Shown: in pieces, positions 42,140 to 51,278 of the stretch
Numbering within the stretch: the first letter of the stretch is position 1
Layout: every line of letters begins with the position of its first letter
Origin: AR5 sp035762565
GTDB taxonomy: Bacteria; Methylomirabilota; Methylomirabilia; Rokubacteriales; CSP1-6
Direction: 5' to 3'
DNA: 64,000 nt
Assembly (NCBI GenBank): GCA_035762565.1
Contig: DASTOJ010000206.1
Location: forward strand, 1-64,000
Program-made: the position numbers and the translations under genes
The notes under the pieces: model-generated
Told to the model about the DNA's origin: nothing
Database searches by the model: none
The model's input: only the letters and a program-made list of their open reading frames with translations

Positions 42140-42859
42140 ATGGACCCGGCGTACCTCGCCGTCCACCTCGAGGAGGACCGGGACCATTGGTGGTTCCGCG
42201 GGCGCCGCGCCGTCATCCTGGCCCTGCTCCGGCGCCTGCTCCGGCCCGGCTCCCATCGGCTGCTGGAGCTGGGCTGCGGTAGCGGCAACGTGCTGGAGGC
42301 TCTCGCCGAGTTCGGCGAGGCCGTGGGGATGGAAGCCGACGAGACGCTCGCCGCGGCGGGCCGCGCGGCCGGCCTCGACGTCCGCCGCGGCGTCTTGCCT
42401 CACGATCGCGTCGTGCCGGCCGGCTGGCCCGACGTCGCGCTGTTCCTCGACGTGCTCGAGCATCTGGACGATGACGCGGCGGCGCTGCGCGCGGTCCACG
42501 CGGTACTCGAGCCCGGCGGCGCTCTGATCGTCACCGTGCCGGCCTACCAGTGGCTGTGGAGCGGCCACGACGTGGCGCTCGGCCACCGCCGGCGCTACGG
42601 CGCCCCCGCCCTGCGGGCGCTGCTGGCGTCGAGTGGATTCACCGTGACGTACCTGGGCTTCTTCAACACGCTGCTCCTGCCCGCGGTCGTGTTGGCGCGC
42701 GGCTGGAAGCGGCTGCGCGGCGGCGGCGGGCACGACCTGGCGCGGCCGCCGACGGCGGTCAACGACGCCCTGGCGCGCCTGTTCGCGCTGGAGGCGGCAA
42801 TCGTCCCCCGCTGCCGCCTGCCGTTCGGGGCCTCGCTGCTCGCGGTCGGCCGGCGGTGA
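42140..42859 (+). CDS. Class I SAM-dependent methyltransferase
   Basis: A 239-aa methyltransferase. Motif I LLELGCGSGNVLEAL is near residue 40 and motif IV region DVALFLDVLEHLDDD near 97. It begins at ATG 42140; GTG 42122 in frame would add six residues. The C-terminus has one hydrophobic stretch (FFNTLLLPAVVLARG), suggesting membrane association. It lies between an aminotransferase and a membrane glycosyltransferase, so it may modify a lipid-linked glycan. Confidence 0.85.
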   Translation: MDPAYLAVHLEEDRDHWWFRGRRAVILALLRRLLRPGSHRLLELGCGSGNVLEALAEFGEAVGMEADETLAAAGRAAGLDVRRGVLPHDRVVPAGWPDVALFLDVLEHLDDDAAALRAVHAVLEPGGALIVTVPAYQWLWSGHDVALGHRRRYGAPALRALLASSGFTVTYLGFFNTLLLPAVVLARGWKRLRGGGGHDLARPPTAVNDALARLFALEAAIVPRCRLPFGASLLAVGRR

Positions 42860-45018
42860 GCCAGGGCGGGCGGCGTCGCGACTGGGCACTGGTGGGCGCG
42901 GGGTTCCTGGCCCTCGCGATGGTGGTGGGTGTCTGGGCGGCGATCGACCGGCGGCCGCCCGAGTGGGACCACGCCAACCACCTGGAGCGCGCCGTGCTCT
43001 GCGCGCGCGATCTGCGCACGGGCGACGTCCGCGCCATCCTGGAGCGGTCCTCGTTCTATCCGCCGCTCGTGCCCTGCCTGGCGGGGGCCACGTCGATGGC
43101 CATGCCGATGGAAGCCGCCGCCGCCCTCACCATGGCCGCCTTCCTCGGGCTCGGCATGGCGGCCGTGTACCTGCTCGGCCGGTCGATGGCGGGCGGCCCG
43201 GCCGGTGTGGCGGCGGCGCTGCTCTTCGGCACGGGCCCGTTCGTCGTCTTCTCGTCACTGCGATTCCAGCTCGATCTCCCGCTGGCGGCGATGGTCGCCC
43301 TCGGGCTGGTGAGCCTGCGCGCGACCGAGGACCTCACAAGGCCGGGCAAGGCGCTCGCGTTCGGCCTCGTCTGCGGCCTCGGGATGCTGACCAAGCCGAC
43401 GTTCGGGCTCTATATCGTGGCGCCGGCGGCGCTGCTCATGGCCCGGGGCCGCCGGCGCGGCGCGATGGGGGCGGCGCTGGCGGTGCTCGTCGCCGGAGCG
43501 GTGAGTCTGCCCTGGTTCGGTCTGCGGCTGTTCGGCCTCGGCGCCCAGCTCGACGCCCGTGCCTTCGCCCAGGCGGCGGAGTCGGGCCATCCCGAGGCGC
43601 TGAGCCTGGCCGGGCTCGCCTTCTATCCGCGCATGCTCGGGCACCAGGTCGGACTGGGCGCGGCTGTCCTCGTCGTCGCCGGCCTCGCCGCCGCCGCCGC
43701 CCGCCGCCAGTGGTTCCTGCTCGCCGCCGTGGCGGCGCCCTTCGTCGTCGTCGAGCTGATCCGCAACAAGAATCTCCGCTACACGCTGCCGTTGCTCGGG
43801 GCGGCTGCGGTGCTGGCGGCGCTCGGGCTGGGCGCGCTGCCGGGCGGGGCCCGTCGCGTCGCCGCGGGTGTGCTCGTCGTGCTCGGCCTCGCGCAGGTGA
43901 GCGCGGTGGCCACCGGCGTGCCGCCGAATTTCTGGATCGCCGGCCTCGGGTACTGGTGGGTGCCGGCCTCACCCCCCGCCCGGGCCGAGTGGCCGCATTC
44001 CCAGATCCTCGCGCTGATCGACCGCGACCGGCGAGGGGCGCCGGCGACGGTCAGCGTCGTGCCCAACTTCGACCGGTTCTCGGTGAGCAATTTCCGGTAT
44101 TACGCCGCGCGTGACGGCCTCGACCTGAGATTCGTGCGGGCCTGGGAGGACCCGCCGCTCGGCGTCGAGTACATGGTGCTCAAGACCGGCGACGTCGGAC
44201 CGGCGTGGACGGCCGAGAAGGCGCGGCGGGCGGCCGCGCGGCTCGCGGCCGATCCGCACCTGGCGCGCGCCTTCCCGGTGATCGGGGAGTTCCGGCTGCC
44301 CGACGGCTCCACCGCGACCATCCGTGCGCGCCGCGTGCCCGCGGTGACGGGAATCCCGCCACCGGCGGTGGCCGCCGCGATCGAGGCCGGCCTGCGCCGC
44401 CGGCTGCACGAGGTCGCGCGGGACGTCGAGGGCCTGGCGATCCGCCTGCTCCACGACGAGGGAATTCTGAGCGGGCGCGTCCGACGCGCCGAGATCCGGA
44501 CGGCGTCCGCTGCGCTGGCCGAGTACGCACGGCCGGGCGCGGCACGGCTGCGCGTGCGGGACCTCGGCGTGACCCTGGACGATCTGCTGGTGAACCCGTG
44601 GAGCGCGCTGGCCGAGGGCCGGTTCGATCCGCTCGACGCCGGCCGCGTGCGCCTGGAAACGGCGACGGTGACCCTGCCCGACCTGCAGGCGTTCGTGGCC
44701 GGGCTCAAGCGCTTCCAGCGGTCCACCGTGCGCGCCGACGGCGATGCGCTGGCGATCACCGTGCGGCAGGCGGGTCCCGACGTGAGCGCGCGCGTGCGCC
44801 TGCTGCCGGCCACCGACCGGCCGATCGTGCTGGAGGCCGAGCGCGTCCGAGTGGGCGGTGTGCCGGTGCCGGGCGCGCTCGTGAACTGGGTGCTCCGCGG
44901 CGTCGACCCGTTCCCGCGCATCGCCAGCCGGCTGCCGTTTCCGGTGGAGGTCGGCACCGTGACCGTCGACGGGCAGGCCCTGCGCATCTCACGCGAACAC
45001 GTATCCGAGAGGAGGTAA
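42856..45018 (+). CDS. GT-C membrane glycosyltransferase fused to a DUF2993/LmeA-like domain
   Basis: A 720-aa protein. Residues 1-370 have about ten membrane helices and the GT-C/GT83-type first loop with PPEWDHANHLER (Asp near residue 37), followed by YPPLVPCL. Residues 370-490 form a soluble region. From about 490 to 720 there is a beta-rich region resembling DUF2993/LmeA-type lipid-binding domains (for example RVRRAEIRTASAAL and LEADRFDP-like segments); this last assignment is by pattern only. The GTG start overlaps the methyltransferase stop. It would transfer sugar from a polyprenyl carrier outside the membrane. Confidence 0.72.
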   Translation: MSQGGRRRDWALVGAGFLALAMVVGVWAAIDRRPPEWDHANHLERAVLCARDLRTGDVRAILERSSFYPPLVPCLAGATSMAMPMEAAAALTMAAFLGLGMAAVYLLGRSMAGGPAGVAAALLFGTGPFVVFSSLRFQLDLPLAAMVALGLVSLRATEDLTRPGKALAFGLVCGLGMLTKPTFGLYIVAPAALLMARGRRRGAMGAALAVLVAGAVSLPWFGLRLFGLGAQLDARAFAQAAESGHPEALSLAGLAFYPRMLGHQVGLGAAVLVVAGLAAAAARRQWFLLAAVAAPFVVVELIRNKNLRYTLPLLGAAAVLAALGLGALPGGARRVAAGVLVVLGLAQVSAVATGVPPNFWIAGLGYWWVPASPPARAEWPHSQILALIDRDRRGAPATVSVVPNFDRFSVSNFRYYAARDGLDLRFVRAWEDPPLGVEYMVLKTGDVGPAWTAEKARRAAARLAADPHLARAFPVIGEFRLPDGSTATIRARRVPAVTGIPPPAVAAAIEAGLRRRLHEVARDVEGLAIRLLHDEGILSGRVRRAEIRTASAALAEYARPGAARLRVRDLGVTLDDLLVNPWSALAEGRFDPLDAGRVRLETATVTLPDLQAFVAGLKRFQRSTVRADGDALAITVRQAGPDVSARVRLLPATDRPIVLEAERVRVGGVPVPGALVNWVLRGVDPFPRIASRLPFPVEVGTVTVDGQALRISREHVSERR

Positions 45019-45025
45019 CTCAAAG

Positions 45026-45709
45026 GTGCCCAGGGCAAAGCGTGGGGGCTTGGGGGCCGTGCCGGGGTCCCCATCCAAGCGCGCGCGCGCGCGCAAGATC
45101 CTCCCGGCGCTGGCGCGCGCGTATCCCGACGCGAAGATCGCGCTGGACTTCACGACGCCGCTCCAGCTGCTGGTGGCAACCATCCTGTCCGCCCAGTGCA
45201 CCGACGAGCGGGTGAACATGGTGACGCCGGGGCTGTTCCGGAAGTACCCGACCGCGCTCCAGCTGGCGCGGGCCGAGCCGGCCCGGCTGGAGCAGGAGAT
45301 CCGCTCGACGGGCTTCTTTCGCGCGAAGACCCGCTCGCTCCTGGGCATGGCGAAGACGCTGGTCGAACGCCACCGCGGCGAGGTGCCGCGTGAGCGCGAG
45401 GCGCTCACTGCGCTGCCGGGCGTCGGGCTGAAGACCGCCAACGTCGTCATCGGCAACGCCTTCGGGGGTGACGCGCTGGCGGTCGACACCCACGTCTTCC
45501 GTGTATCCCAGCGACTCGGGCTCGCCCGCGCCGACGACCCTGACGAGATCCACGACCAGCTCGTCCAGGTGCTGCCCCGCGGCCGCCTGACCCAGGCCAC
45601 CCATCTCCTGATCGTCCACGGCCGCCGCACCTGCACCGCCCGCACTCCCGCCTGCCCGGTGTGCCCGGTGCGCACGCTCTGCCCCTGGCCTCACAAGACC
45701 CGCAAGTGA
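45026..45709 (+). CDS. nth: Endonuclease III (DNA glycosylase/AP lyase)
   Basis: A 227-aa repair enzyme. It has the LLVATILSAQCTDERVN segment near residue 48, the helix-hairpin-helix LPGVGLKTANVV near 132, the catalytic Asp in VDTHVFRVSQRLGL near 152, and a [4Fe-4S] loop C-X6-C-X2-C-X5-C at the C-terminus. GTG 45026 follows GAGGAGGT. The first 24 residues (Gly/Arg/Pro-rich) are encoded by a G-rich imperfect palindrome at 45041-45080 and are not part of the family fold. Confidence 0.94.
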   Translation: MPRAKRGGLGAVPGSPSKRARARKILPALARAYPDAKIALDFTTPLQLLVATILSAQCTDERVNMVTPGLFRKYPTALQLARAEPARLEQEIRSTGFFRAKTRSLLGMAKTLVERHRGEVPREREALTALPGVGLKTANVVIGNAFGGDALAVDTHVFRVSQRLGLARADDPDEIHDQLVQVLPRGRLTQATHLLIVHGRRTCTARTPACPVCPVRTLCPWPHKTRK

Positions 45710-45758
45710 CGCTTCGAGGGGGAGGCAGCGAGGAGCGCGCCGAAGGCGTACGACGGCC

Positions 45759-45789
45759 CTCGGAGGGGTCCGTCGAGACCCCTCCCGAG
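45759..45789. terminator. Bidirectional hairpin between nth and SDR gene
   Basis: CTCGGAGGGGTC (45759-45770) pairs with GACCCCTCCCGAG (45777-45789, one bulged base) around a 6-nt loop, directly before the stop of the convergent SDR gene. The preceding 45717-45735 carries GGGGGAGGCAGCGAGGAG, the same module as near 16138 and (inverted) near 22830. Confidence 0.6.
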
Positions 45790-46554
45790 CTAAACTCCGC
45801 CCGTCACGTCGATCGTCACGCCGGTGACGAAGTCGGCGTCGGACGAGGCCAGAAAGCAGATGACGCGGGCCTGGTCGCGCGCCTCGGCGATGCGACGCAG
45901 CGGCGTGTGGTCGATCTCGCGCGCCTGCTGGTCCGGCGTCCGGCGCTCCCAGTGGGGACGGAGGCGCTCGGTCAGGGTCAGGCTCGGCGCGATGGCGTTC
46001 ACGTTGACGCCGAAGGGGCCCAGCTCACGCGCCAGCTTGCGCGTGAAGGCGACGATGCCGCCCTTGGCCGCCGCGTAGGCGCTGCTGCTGCTGTCGCTGA
46101 TTCCCCGGCCGGCGACGGACGAGAGGTTGACGATCTTGCCGCGGCGCTGGCGCTTCATCACCGGGGCGACGGCGTGGCAGAACAAGAACGTGCCGGTCAG
46201 GTTGAAGTGCAGCAGGCCCTGCCAGTCGGCGAGGCTGAGCTCGTCCACGGTCGCCGCCGGCTTGTCGATGATCGTGCTGCCGCCCACGGCGTTGACGAGG
46301 ATGTCGATCCGGCCGTGCTCGCCCACCACCGCCTCCACGACGCTCGGCGCCTGGGCGGCGTCGAGCGCGTCCGCGCGGCGAGCCTGGGCCCGGCCGCCGG
46401 CGTTGCGCAACGAGGCCACCAGCTTGTCCAGGCGGCCGAGGTCGGTGTCGACCCCGACGACGACTCCGCCCTCGGCGGCGATGATCTCCGCGGTCGCCTT
46501 GCCGATGCCGCTCGCCGCCGCCGTGATCAGCGTCACCTGGTCCTTGAATCGCAT
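45790..46554 (-). CDS. Short-chain dehydrogenase/reductase
   Basis: A 254-aa SDR. The cofactor motif TAAASGIGKAT (TGxxxGIG with the first Gly as Ala) is near residue 11, NAVGG near 88, the active-site Ser in NLSSVAG near 142 and YAAAK near 160. It most likely uses NAD(H), given Asp at the end of beta-2 (VVVGVDTD). The substrate is unknown. It converges on nth and is divergent from rplM. Confidence 0.92.
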   Translation of the reverse strand: MRFKDQVTLITAAASGIGKATAEIIAAEGGVVVGVDTDLGRLDKLVASLRNAGGRAQARRADALDAAQAPSVVEAVVGEHGRIDILVNAVGGSTIIDKPAATVDELSLADWQGLLHFNLTGTFLFCHAVAPVMKRQRRGKIVNLSSVAGRGISDSSSSAYAAAKGGIVAFTRKLARELGPFGVNVNAIAPSLTLTERLRPHWERRTPDQQAREIDHTPLRRIAEARDQARVICFLASSDADFVTGVTIDVTGGV

Positions 46555-46581
46555 GGCCGGATTCTAACGCGTCGCGCCGCC

Positions 46582-46610
46582 TTGACACCCGGGACCTTCC
46601 GGCCTACAGT
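46582..46610 (+). promoter_or_regulatory. Promoter of the rplM-rpsI operon
   Basis: A perfect TTGACA (46582-46587) and TACAGT (46605-46610) are separated by 17 nt. Transcription would start near 46617, giving a 5' leader of roughly 60 nt that includes a T-run (46621-46626). Confidence 0.7.
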
Positions 46611-46679
46611 ATTGCGTTACTTTTTTCATCCGTGACGGATACTTACGTCGTAGACGCCGACAGCCGTGAAGGGGACATG

Positions 46680-47132
46680 ATGCCGACGCCGGTTCCGAAG
46701 GAGCACGAGATCGAGCGCAAGTGGTTCCTCGTCGATGCCGACGGGCAGGTGCTGGGTCGCCTGGCGACCCGGGTGGCGTCGATTCTGCGCGGCAAGCACA
46801 AGAGCACCTTCACGCCGCACCTCGACGTCGGCGATCACGTCGTCGTCGTCAACGCCGAGAAGATCCACGTGACCGGGCGCAAGCGCACCGACAAGATCTA
46901 CCGCTGGCACTCGGGCTACATCGGCGGGCTGCGCGAGGTGCCGTTCGAGAAGATGGTGAGGTCCCACCCCGAGCGCGTGATCGAGTGGGCGGTGCAGGGC
47001 ATGCTGCCCAAGAACCGGCTGGGACGGGCGATGGCGAAGAAGCTCAAGGTCTACCGGGGCGCGACGCATCCGCACGAGGCGCAGCAGCCTCAGGCGTTGC
47101 CGGCGACGTCCCGGGGCGGGGAGGGGCGGTAG
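46680..47132 (+). CDS. rplM: Ribosomal protein L13
   Basis: A 150-aa 50S protein. The family start is VPKEHEIERKWFLVDADGQ, followed by LGRLATRVASILRGKHK and the signature region FEKMVRSHPERVIEWAVQGM near residues 90-110. ATG 46680 is chosen because AAGGGG lies 5 nt upstream; ATG 46677 and GTG 46632 are in the same frame and would only add non-conserved residues. It is followed directly by rpsI. Confidence 0.95.
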   Translation: MPTPVPKEHEIERKWFLVDADGQVLGRLATRVASILRGKHKSTFTPHLDVGDHVVVVNAEKIHVTGRKRTDKIYRWHSGYIGGLREVPFEKMVRSHPERVIEWAVQGMLPKNRLGRAMAKKLKVYRGATHPHEAQQPQALPATSRGGEGR

Positions 47133-47531
47133 ATGGCGACCGTGCTCGACAGGTTCTACGGCACCGGACGGCGCAAGACGTCGGTGGCCCGCGTCTGGAT
47201 CCGGCCCGGCTCCGGGCGGATCACGGTGAATCGCCGGGGGTTCGAGAACTACTTCCCGCGCGAGACGCTGCGGATGATCATCGCGCAGCCGTTTCAGGTG
47301 ACGAACACGGTCGACCAGTTCGACCTGGTCTGCACGGTCGCGGGCGGCGGGCCCTCGGGCCAGGCCGGCGCGGTCCGGCACGGTTTGTCGCGCGCGCTGG
47401 CGCGTTTCGACGAGAAGCTGCGGCAGCCGCTCAAGAAGGCGGGCCTGCTCACGCGCGACCCCCGCATGCGCGAGCGCAAGAAGTACGGCCAGCCGGGCGC
47501 CCGGCAGAAGTTCCAGTACTCTAAGCGCTGA
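47133..47531 (+). CDS. rpsI: Ribosomal protein S9
   Basis: A 132-aa 30S protein with YGTGRRKTSVARVWI at the N-terminus, the GGGPSGQAGAVRHGLSRAL signature near residues 70-88, and the basic C-terminal tail ending QKFQYSKR that reaches the P-site tRNA. It follows rplM without a gap, in the usual pairing. Confidence 0.97.
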   Translation: MATVLDRFYGTGRRKTSVARVWIRPGSGRITVNRRGFENYFPRETLRMIIAQPFQVTNTVDQFDLVCTVAGGGPSGQAGAVRHGLSRALARFDEKLRQPLKKAGLLTRDPRMRERKKYGQPGARQKFQYSKR

Positions 47532-47536
47532 GCGAC

Positions 47537-48601
47537 GTGCCGACCGCCGACCGCATCCGCGTTGCCGTCGCCGGCGCCAGCGGTTACATGGGCGCCGAGT
47601 TGCTGCGCCTGCTGCTCGTGCATCCCCGGGTCACGCTGGCGGGGGTGACATCCGAGCGGCTGGCCGGCGAGCCGCTGGCGCGCGGCTATCCCCACCTGCG
47701 CGGCCTCACCGGGCTGGCGTTCCACGACCTCGACCCGGGCTGGCTGGCCGACGTCGCCGACGTGGTCTTCCTGGCGCTGCCGCACATGGAGTCGCAGCGG
47801 ACGGTGCCCGTGCTGCGGGCGCGCGGCCGGAGAGTCATCGATCTGTCCGCGGACTATCGGCTGCGTGACGCCGGAGACTACGTCACCTGGTACAAGGCGC
47901 CGCACATCGATCCCGCCGGGCTGGCGGAGGCGGTGTACGGGCTGCCCGAGCTGCACCGCAAGGCGATCGGCGCCGCCTCGCTGGTCGCCTCGCCCGGCTG
48001 CTACGCGGCGGGCGCGATCCTCGCCATCGCCCCGCTCGTGAAGAACGGGCTGGCGCGGCTCGACGGCATCGTCGTCGACGGGAAGTCGGGCGTGACCGGG
48101 GCCGGCGCCCAGGGACGCAAGGTCGACCCGATGTACCTCTATACCGAAGCCAACGAGAACGTGCAGGCCTACGCGATCGCCTCGCACCGGCACACCGCCG
48201 AGATGGAGCAGGAGCTGTCGGCGCTGGCCGGGGCCCCGCTCCGGATCAGCTTCACGCCGCACCTGATCCCGCTCAACCGGGGTCTGCTGACGACGGCCTC
48301 GGTGCCGCTGGCGGGGACGCTGGCCACCGGCGACCTGCTGCGCGTCTATCGCGACTTCTATGCCGGCGAGCCGTTCGTCCGCGTGCTGGACGAGGGCGAG
48401 CGGCCGACCACCCGTCACATCGTCGGCTCGAACTACTGTGACCTCACCGTCGTGGCCGACCCCCGTACGGGGCGCGCGGTATGCGTGGCGGCCCTCGACA
48501 ACCTGGGCAAGGGCGGCTCGGCCAACGGCGTGCAGAACCTCAACGTCCTCCACGGCTGGAACGAGCGCACGGGGCTGGACGCCGCCCCGGTGTACCCCTG
48601 A
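47537..48601 (+). CDS. argC: N-acetyl-gamma-glutamyl-phosphate reductase
   Basis: A 354-aa arginine-pathway enzyme reducing N-acetylglutamyl phosphate to the semialdehyde. It has the NADP motif VAGASGYMGAELLRLL, the catalytic cysteine in VASPGCYAAGAIL near residue 155, and DGKSGVTGAG near 180. The C-terminal NLGKGGSANGVQNLN is typical. GTG 47537 is 5 nt after rpsI. It is followed by argJ, the next-but-one step. Confidence 0.95.
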   Translation: MPTADRIRVAVAGASGYMGAELLRLLLVHPRVTLAGVTSERLAGEPLARGYPHLRGLTGLAFHDLDPGWLADVADVVFLALPHMESQRTVPVLRARGRRVIDLSADYRLRDAGDYVTWYKAPHIDPAGLAEAVYGLPELHRKAIGAASLVASPGCYAAGAILAIAPLVKNGLARLDGIVVDGKSGVTGAGAQGRKVDPMYLYTEANENVQAYAIASHRHTAEMEQELSALAGAPLRISFTPHLIPLNRGLLTTASVPLAGTLATGDLLRVYRDFYAGEPFVRVLDEGERPTTRHIVGSNYCDLTVVADPRTGRAVCVAALDNLGKGGSANGVQNLNVLHGWNERTGLDAAPVYP

Positions 48602-48606
48602 GCGGG

Positions 48607-49821
48607 ATGGCTGACGTCGAGTGGCTCGACGGCGGGATCACCGCCGTCCCCGGCATGCTGGCCAGCGGCGTGGCGGCCGGCATCAAGCCCAGCGGCAAGA
48701 AGGATCTGGCGCTGATCTACTCGCCGACGCCGGCCCGCTCGGCGGCCGTCTTCACGTCCAGCCAGGTCAAGGGGGCGCCGGTGCTCGTCTCCATGGAGCA
48801 TGCGCGCAGCGGCGCGGCCCAAGCCATCCTGGCCTCCAGCGGCTGCGCGAACGTCTGCACCGGCGAGCGGGGCCTGAAGGACGCGCGCGAGATGACCCGG
48901 GCGGTCGCCGACCTCCTCCGCATTCCGCCCACCCACGTGCTGATCGCGGCCACCGGCGTGATCGGCGTGCCGCTTCCGATGGACCGGGTGCGCGCCGCGC
49001 TGCCGAAGCTGGCGAAGGCGCTGTCGCCCCAGGGCGGCCGCGCGGCCGCCGAGGCGATCATGACGACCGACACGCGGCCCAAGGAGGCCGCCCTCCGGGT
49101 GGACGTCAACGGCCGGTCGGTCACGCTGGGGGGCATCGCCAAGGGGGTGGCCATGCTCGAGCCGCACCTGGCGACGATGTTCTGCTTCGTGGCGACCGAC
49201 GCCGCCGTGGCCCGCGGCGCGCTGGCCGGCGTCGTGCGGCGGGCGGTGGACCGATCCTTCAACCGGGTGACGGTGGATTCCGACCAGTCCACCAGCGACA
49301 CGGTCGCGGTGCTGGCCAACGGCCTGGCCGAGAACCGCCCGGTGGAGGTCGGGGGCCGCGGGCTGCGCCAGTTCGCGGCGGGCATGGACGCCCTGATGAC
49401 GCGCCTGGCCAAGATGCTGGTGGCCGACGGCGAGGGAGCGACCAAGCTCGTGGCCGTCAACGTGCGCGGCGCCGCCAGCCGCCGGGACGCGCTGGTGGCG
49501 GCCCGCAGCGTGGCCAACTCCCCGCTGGTGAAGACGGCGATCAACGGGGCCGACCCCAACTGGGGCCGGATCCTGATGGCGCTCGGCAAGTCGGCGGCCC
49601 GCGTCGACCAGGACAAGGTGGCCATCGCCTTCGGCGACGAGTACCTGGTCGAGCGCGGCGTGCTCAGAGAAGGCGTGCGCCTGGAGCGCATCCGCGAGAT
49701 CATGGGTGGACAGGAGTACGAGATCACGATCGACCTCGGACTGGGGCGCGGAGAGGACCGTGTCTGGACCTGCGACCTGAGCGAGGAGTACGTGCGGCTC
49801 AACGGCAAGTACACGACGTAG
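48607..49821 (+). CDS. argJ: Glutamate N-acetyltransferase / amino-acid acetyltransferase
   Basis: A 404-aa ornithine acetyltransferase that cycles the acetyl group in arginine synthesis. It is made as a precursor that cuts itself before a Thr nucleophile; the site is in LEPHLATMFCFVATDAA (the Thr of LATM near residue 192). Other landmarks are NVCTGERGLKDAREM, ATGVIGVPLPMD (oxyanion hole) and NGADPNWGRILMALG. It starts 5 nt after argC. A bifunctional role is likely, as no argA was seen, but that gene could lie elsewhere. Confidence 0.95.
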   Translation: MADVEWLDGGITAVPGMLASGVAAGIKPSGKKDLALIYSPTPARSAAVFTSSQVKGAPVLVSMEHARSGAAQAILASSGCANVCTGERGLKDAREMTRAVADLLRIPPTHVLIAATGVIGVPLPMDRVRAALPKLAKALSPQGGRAAAEAIMTTDTRPKEAALRVDVNGRSVTLGGIAKGVAMLEPHLATMFCFVATDAAVARGALAGVVRRAVDRSFNRVTVDSDQSTSDTVAVLANGLAENRPVEVGGRGLRQFAAGMDALMTRLAKMLVADGEGATKLVAVNVRGAASRRDALVAARSVANSPLVKTAINGADPNWGRILMALGKSAARVDQDKVAIAFGDEYLVERGVLREGVRLERIREIMGGQEYEITIDLGLGRGEDRVWTCDLSEEYVRLNGKYTT

Positions 49822-49906
49822 CGACCATCACGCACGCCGCGCGCCATTCGGTCGGCGTCCAGAGCGGACGTCGCAGCGCGGCGGAGGAACAACCGAGGGA
49901 GGACAG

Positions 49907-50671
49907 ATGGCGGCATTGACCATGAAGGAGCTACTCGAGGCCGGGGTGCACTTCGGCCACCAGACCAAGCGCTGGAACCCCAAGATGCAGAAGTACATCT
50001 TCGGCGAGCGCAACGGCATCTACATCATCGACCTGCAGAAGACTCTCAAGAAATTCCGCGAAGCCTACGGCTTCGTGCGCGACATGGCCGCCGGCGGCGG
50101 CACGCTGCTCTTCATCGGGACCAAGAAGCAGGCCCAGGAGACGGTGTTCGAGGAGGCCGGCCGCTGCGCGATGTTCTACGTCAACCAGCGCTGGCTGGGC
50201 GGCACCCTCACCAACTTCGCGACCATCCGCAAGTCCATCGGCCGGCTCAAGAAGCTCGAGGAGATGAAGGAGACCGGCGAGTTCGAGCGGGTGTCCAAGA
50301 AGGAGGCCCTCGAGCTCGACCGGGAGCGCGAGAAGCTCGAGAAGGCCCTGATCGGGATCAAGGCGATGGAGAGCCTGCCGTCGTCGGTGTTCATCATCGA
50401 CCCCCGCAAGGAGAACATCGCGGTGGCCGAGGCACGGCGGCTGGGCATCCCCATCGTGGCCATCGTGGACACGAACTGCGATCCAACCGGCATCGACTAC
50501 CCGATCCCCGGCAACGACGACGCGATCCGGGCGGTGCGCCTGATCACCTCGCGGATGGCCGACGCCGTCCTGGAGGGCCGCGGCACCCTCGCCAAGGACG
50601 AGAGCGAGGCCGAGGCGGCCGAGGGCGCCGACGACAAGGAGATGGCCGCGGCCGAGGCGGAGGTGTCTTGA
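49907..50671 (+). CDS. rpsB: Ribosomal protein S2
   Basis: A 254-aa protein with TMKELLEAGVHFGHQTKRWN at the start, FVNQRWLGG-type NQRWLGGTLTNF near residue 92, and FIIDPRKENIAVAEARRLGI near 162-181. An acidic Glu/Ala-rich tail follows. A GGGAGG site precedes it. The 85 bp upstream show no clear promoter, so it may be read through from argJ. Confidence 0.97.
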   Translation: MAALTMKELLEAGVHFGHQTKRWNPKMQKYIFGERNGIYIIDLQKTLKKFREAYGFVRDMAAGGGTLLFIGTKKQAQETVFEEAGRCAMFYVNQRWLGGTLTNFATIRKSIGRLKKLEEMKETGEFERVSKKEALELDREREKLEKALIGIKAMESLPSSVFIIDPRKENIAVAEARRLGIPIVAIVDTNCDPTGIDYPIPGNDDAIRAVRLITSRMADAVLEGRGTLAKDESEAEAAEGADDKEMAAAEAEVS

Positions 50672-51276
50672 TGGCGGCCGATGCCAGGACGGTGATGGAG
50701 CTGCGCGAGCGCACCGGCGCCGGCGTCATGGACTGCAAGGCCGCGCTCCAGGCGAGCGAGGGCAACCTCGACGAGGCCGTCGAATTCTTGAGGAAGAAGG
50801 GGCTGGCCGACGCCAAGAAGCGGGAGAGCCGCGACGCCAAGGACGGCCTCGTGCACGCCTACATCCACACCGGCGCCAAGCTCGGCGTGCTCGTCGAGGT
50901 CAGCTGCGAGACCGACTTCGTCGCCAAGACGGACGCCTTCCAGGAGCTCGTCCGCGACCTCGCCATGCAGGTGGCCGCCAGCAATCCGACCTACGTCTCG
51001 CGCGAGGACGTGCCGGCTACCGTGCTCGAGAAGGAGCGCGAGATCTACCGCGGTCAGATGGCCGACCAGAAGAAGCCGGCCCAGGTCCTGGACAAGATCG
51101 TCGAGGGCAAGCTCGAGAAGTTCTTCAGCGAGCAGTGCCTGCTCGAGCAGCCGTTCATCAAGGACGCCACCGGCAAGACCCGGGTCAAGGATCTCGTCGA
51201 CCAGGTCAACGCCGCCACCAAGGAGAAGGTCGTCGTGAGGCGGTTCGCGCGGTTCCAGGTGGGCGGAGGCGGCTAG
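50671..51276 (+). CDS. tsf: Elongation factor Ts (short form)
   Basis: A 201-aa nucleotide-exchange factor for EF-Tu. It shows the N-terminal UBA-like domain with RTGAGVMDCKAALQAS and the motif VSCETDFVAKTDAF near residue 74. It is the short type (about 200 aa) lacking the second core subdomain of E. coli EF-Ts. ATG 50671 overlaps the rpsB stop (TGATG). Confidence 0.96.
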   Translation: MAADARTVMELRERTGAGVMDCKAALQASEGNLDEAVEFLRKKGLADAKKRESRDAKDGLVHAYIHTGAKLGVLVEVSCETDFVAKTDAFQELVRDLAMQVAASNPTYVSREDVPATVLEKEREIYRGQMADQKKPAQVLDKIVEGKLEKFFSEQCLLEQPFIKDATGKTRVKDLVDQVNAATKEKVVVRRFARFQVGGGG

Positions 51277-51278
51277 CC

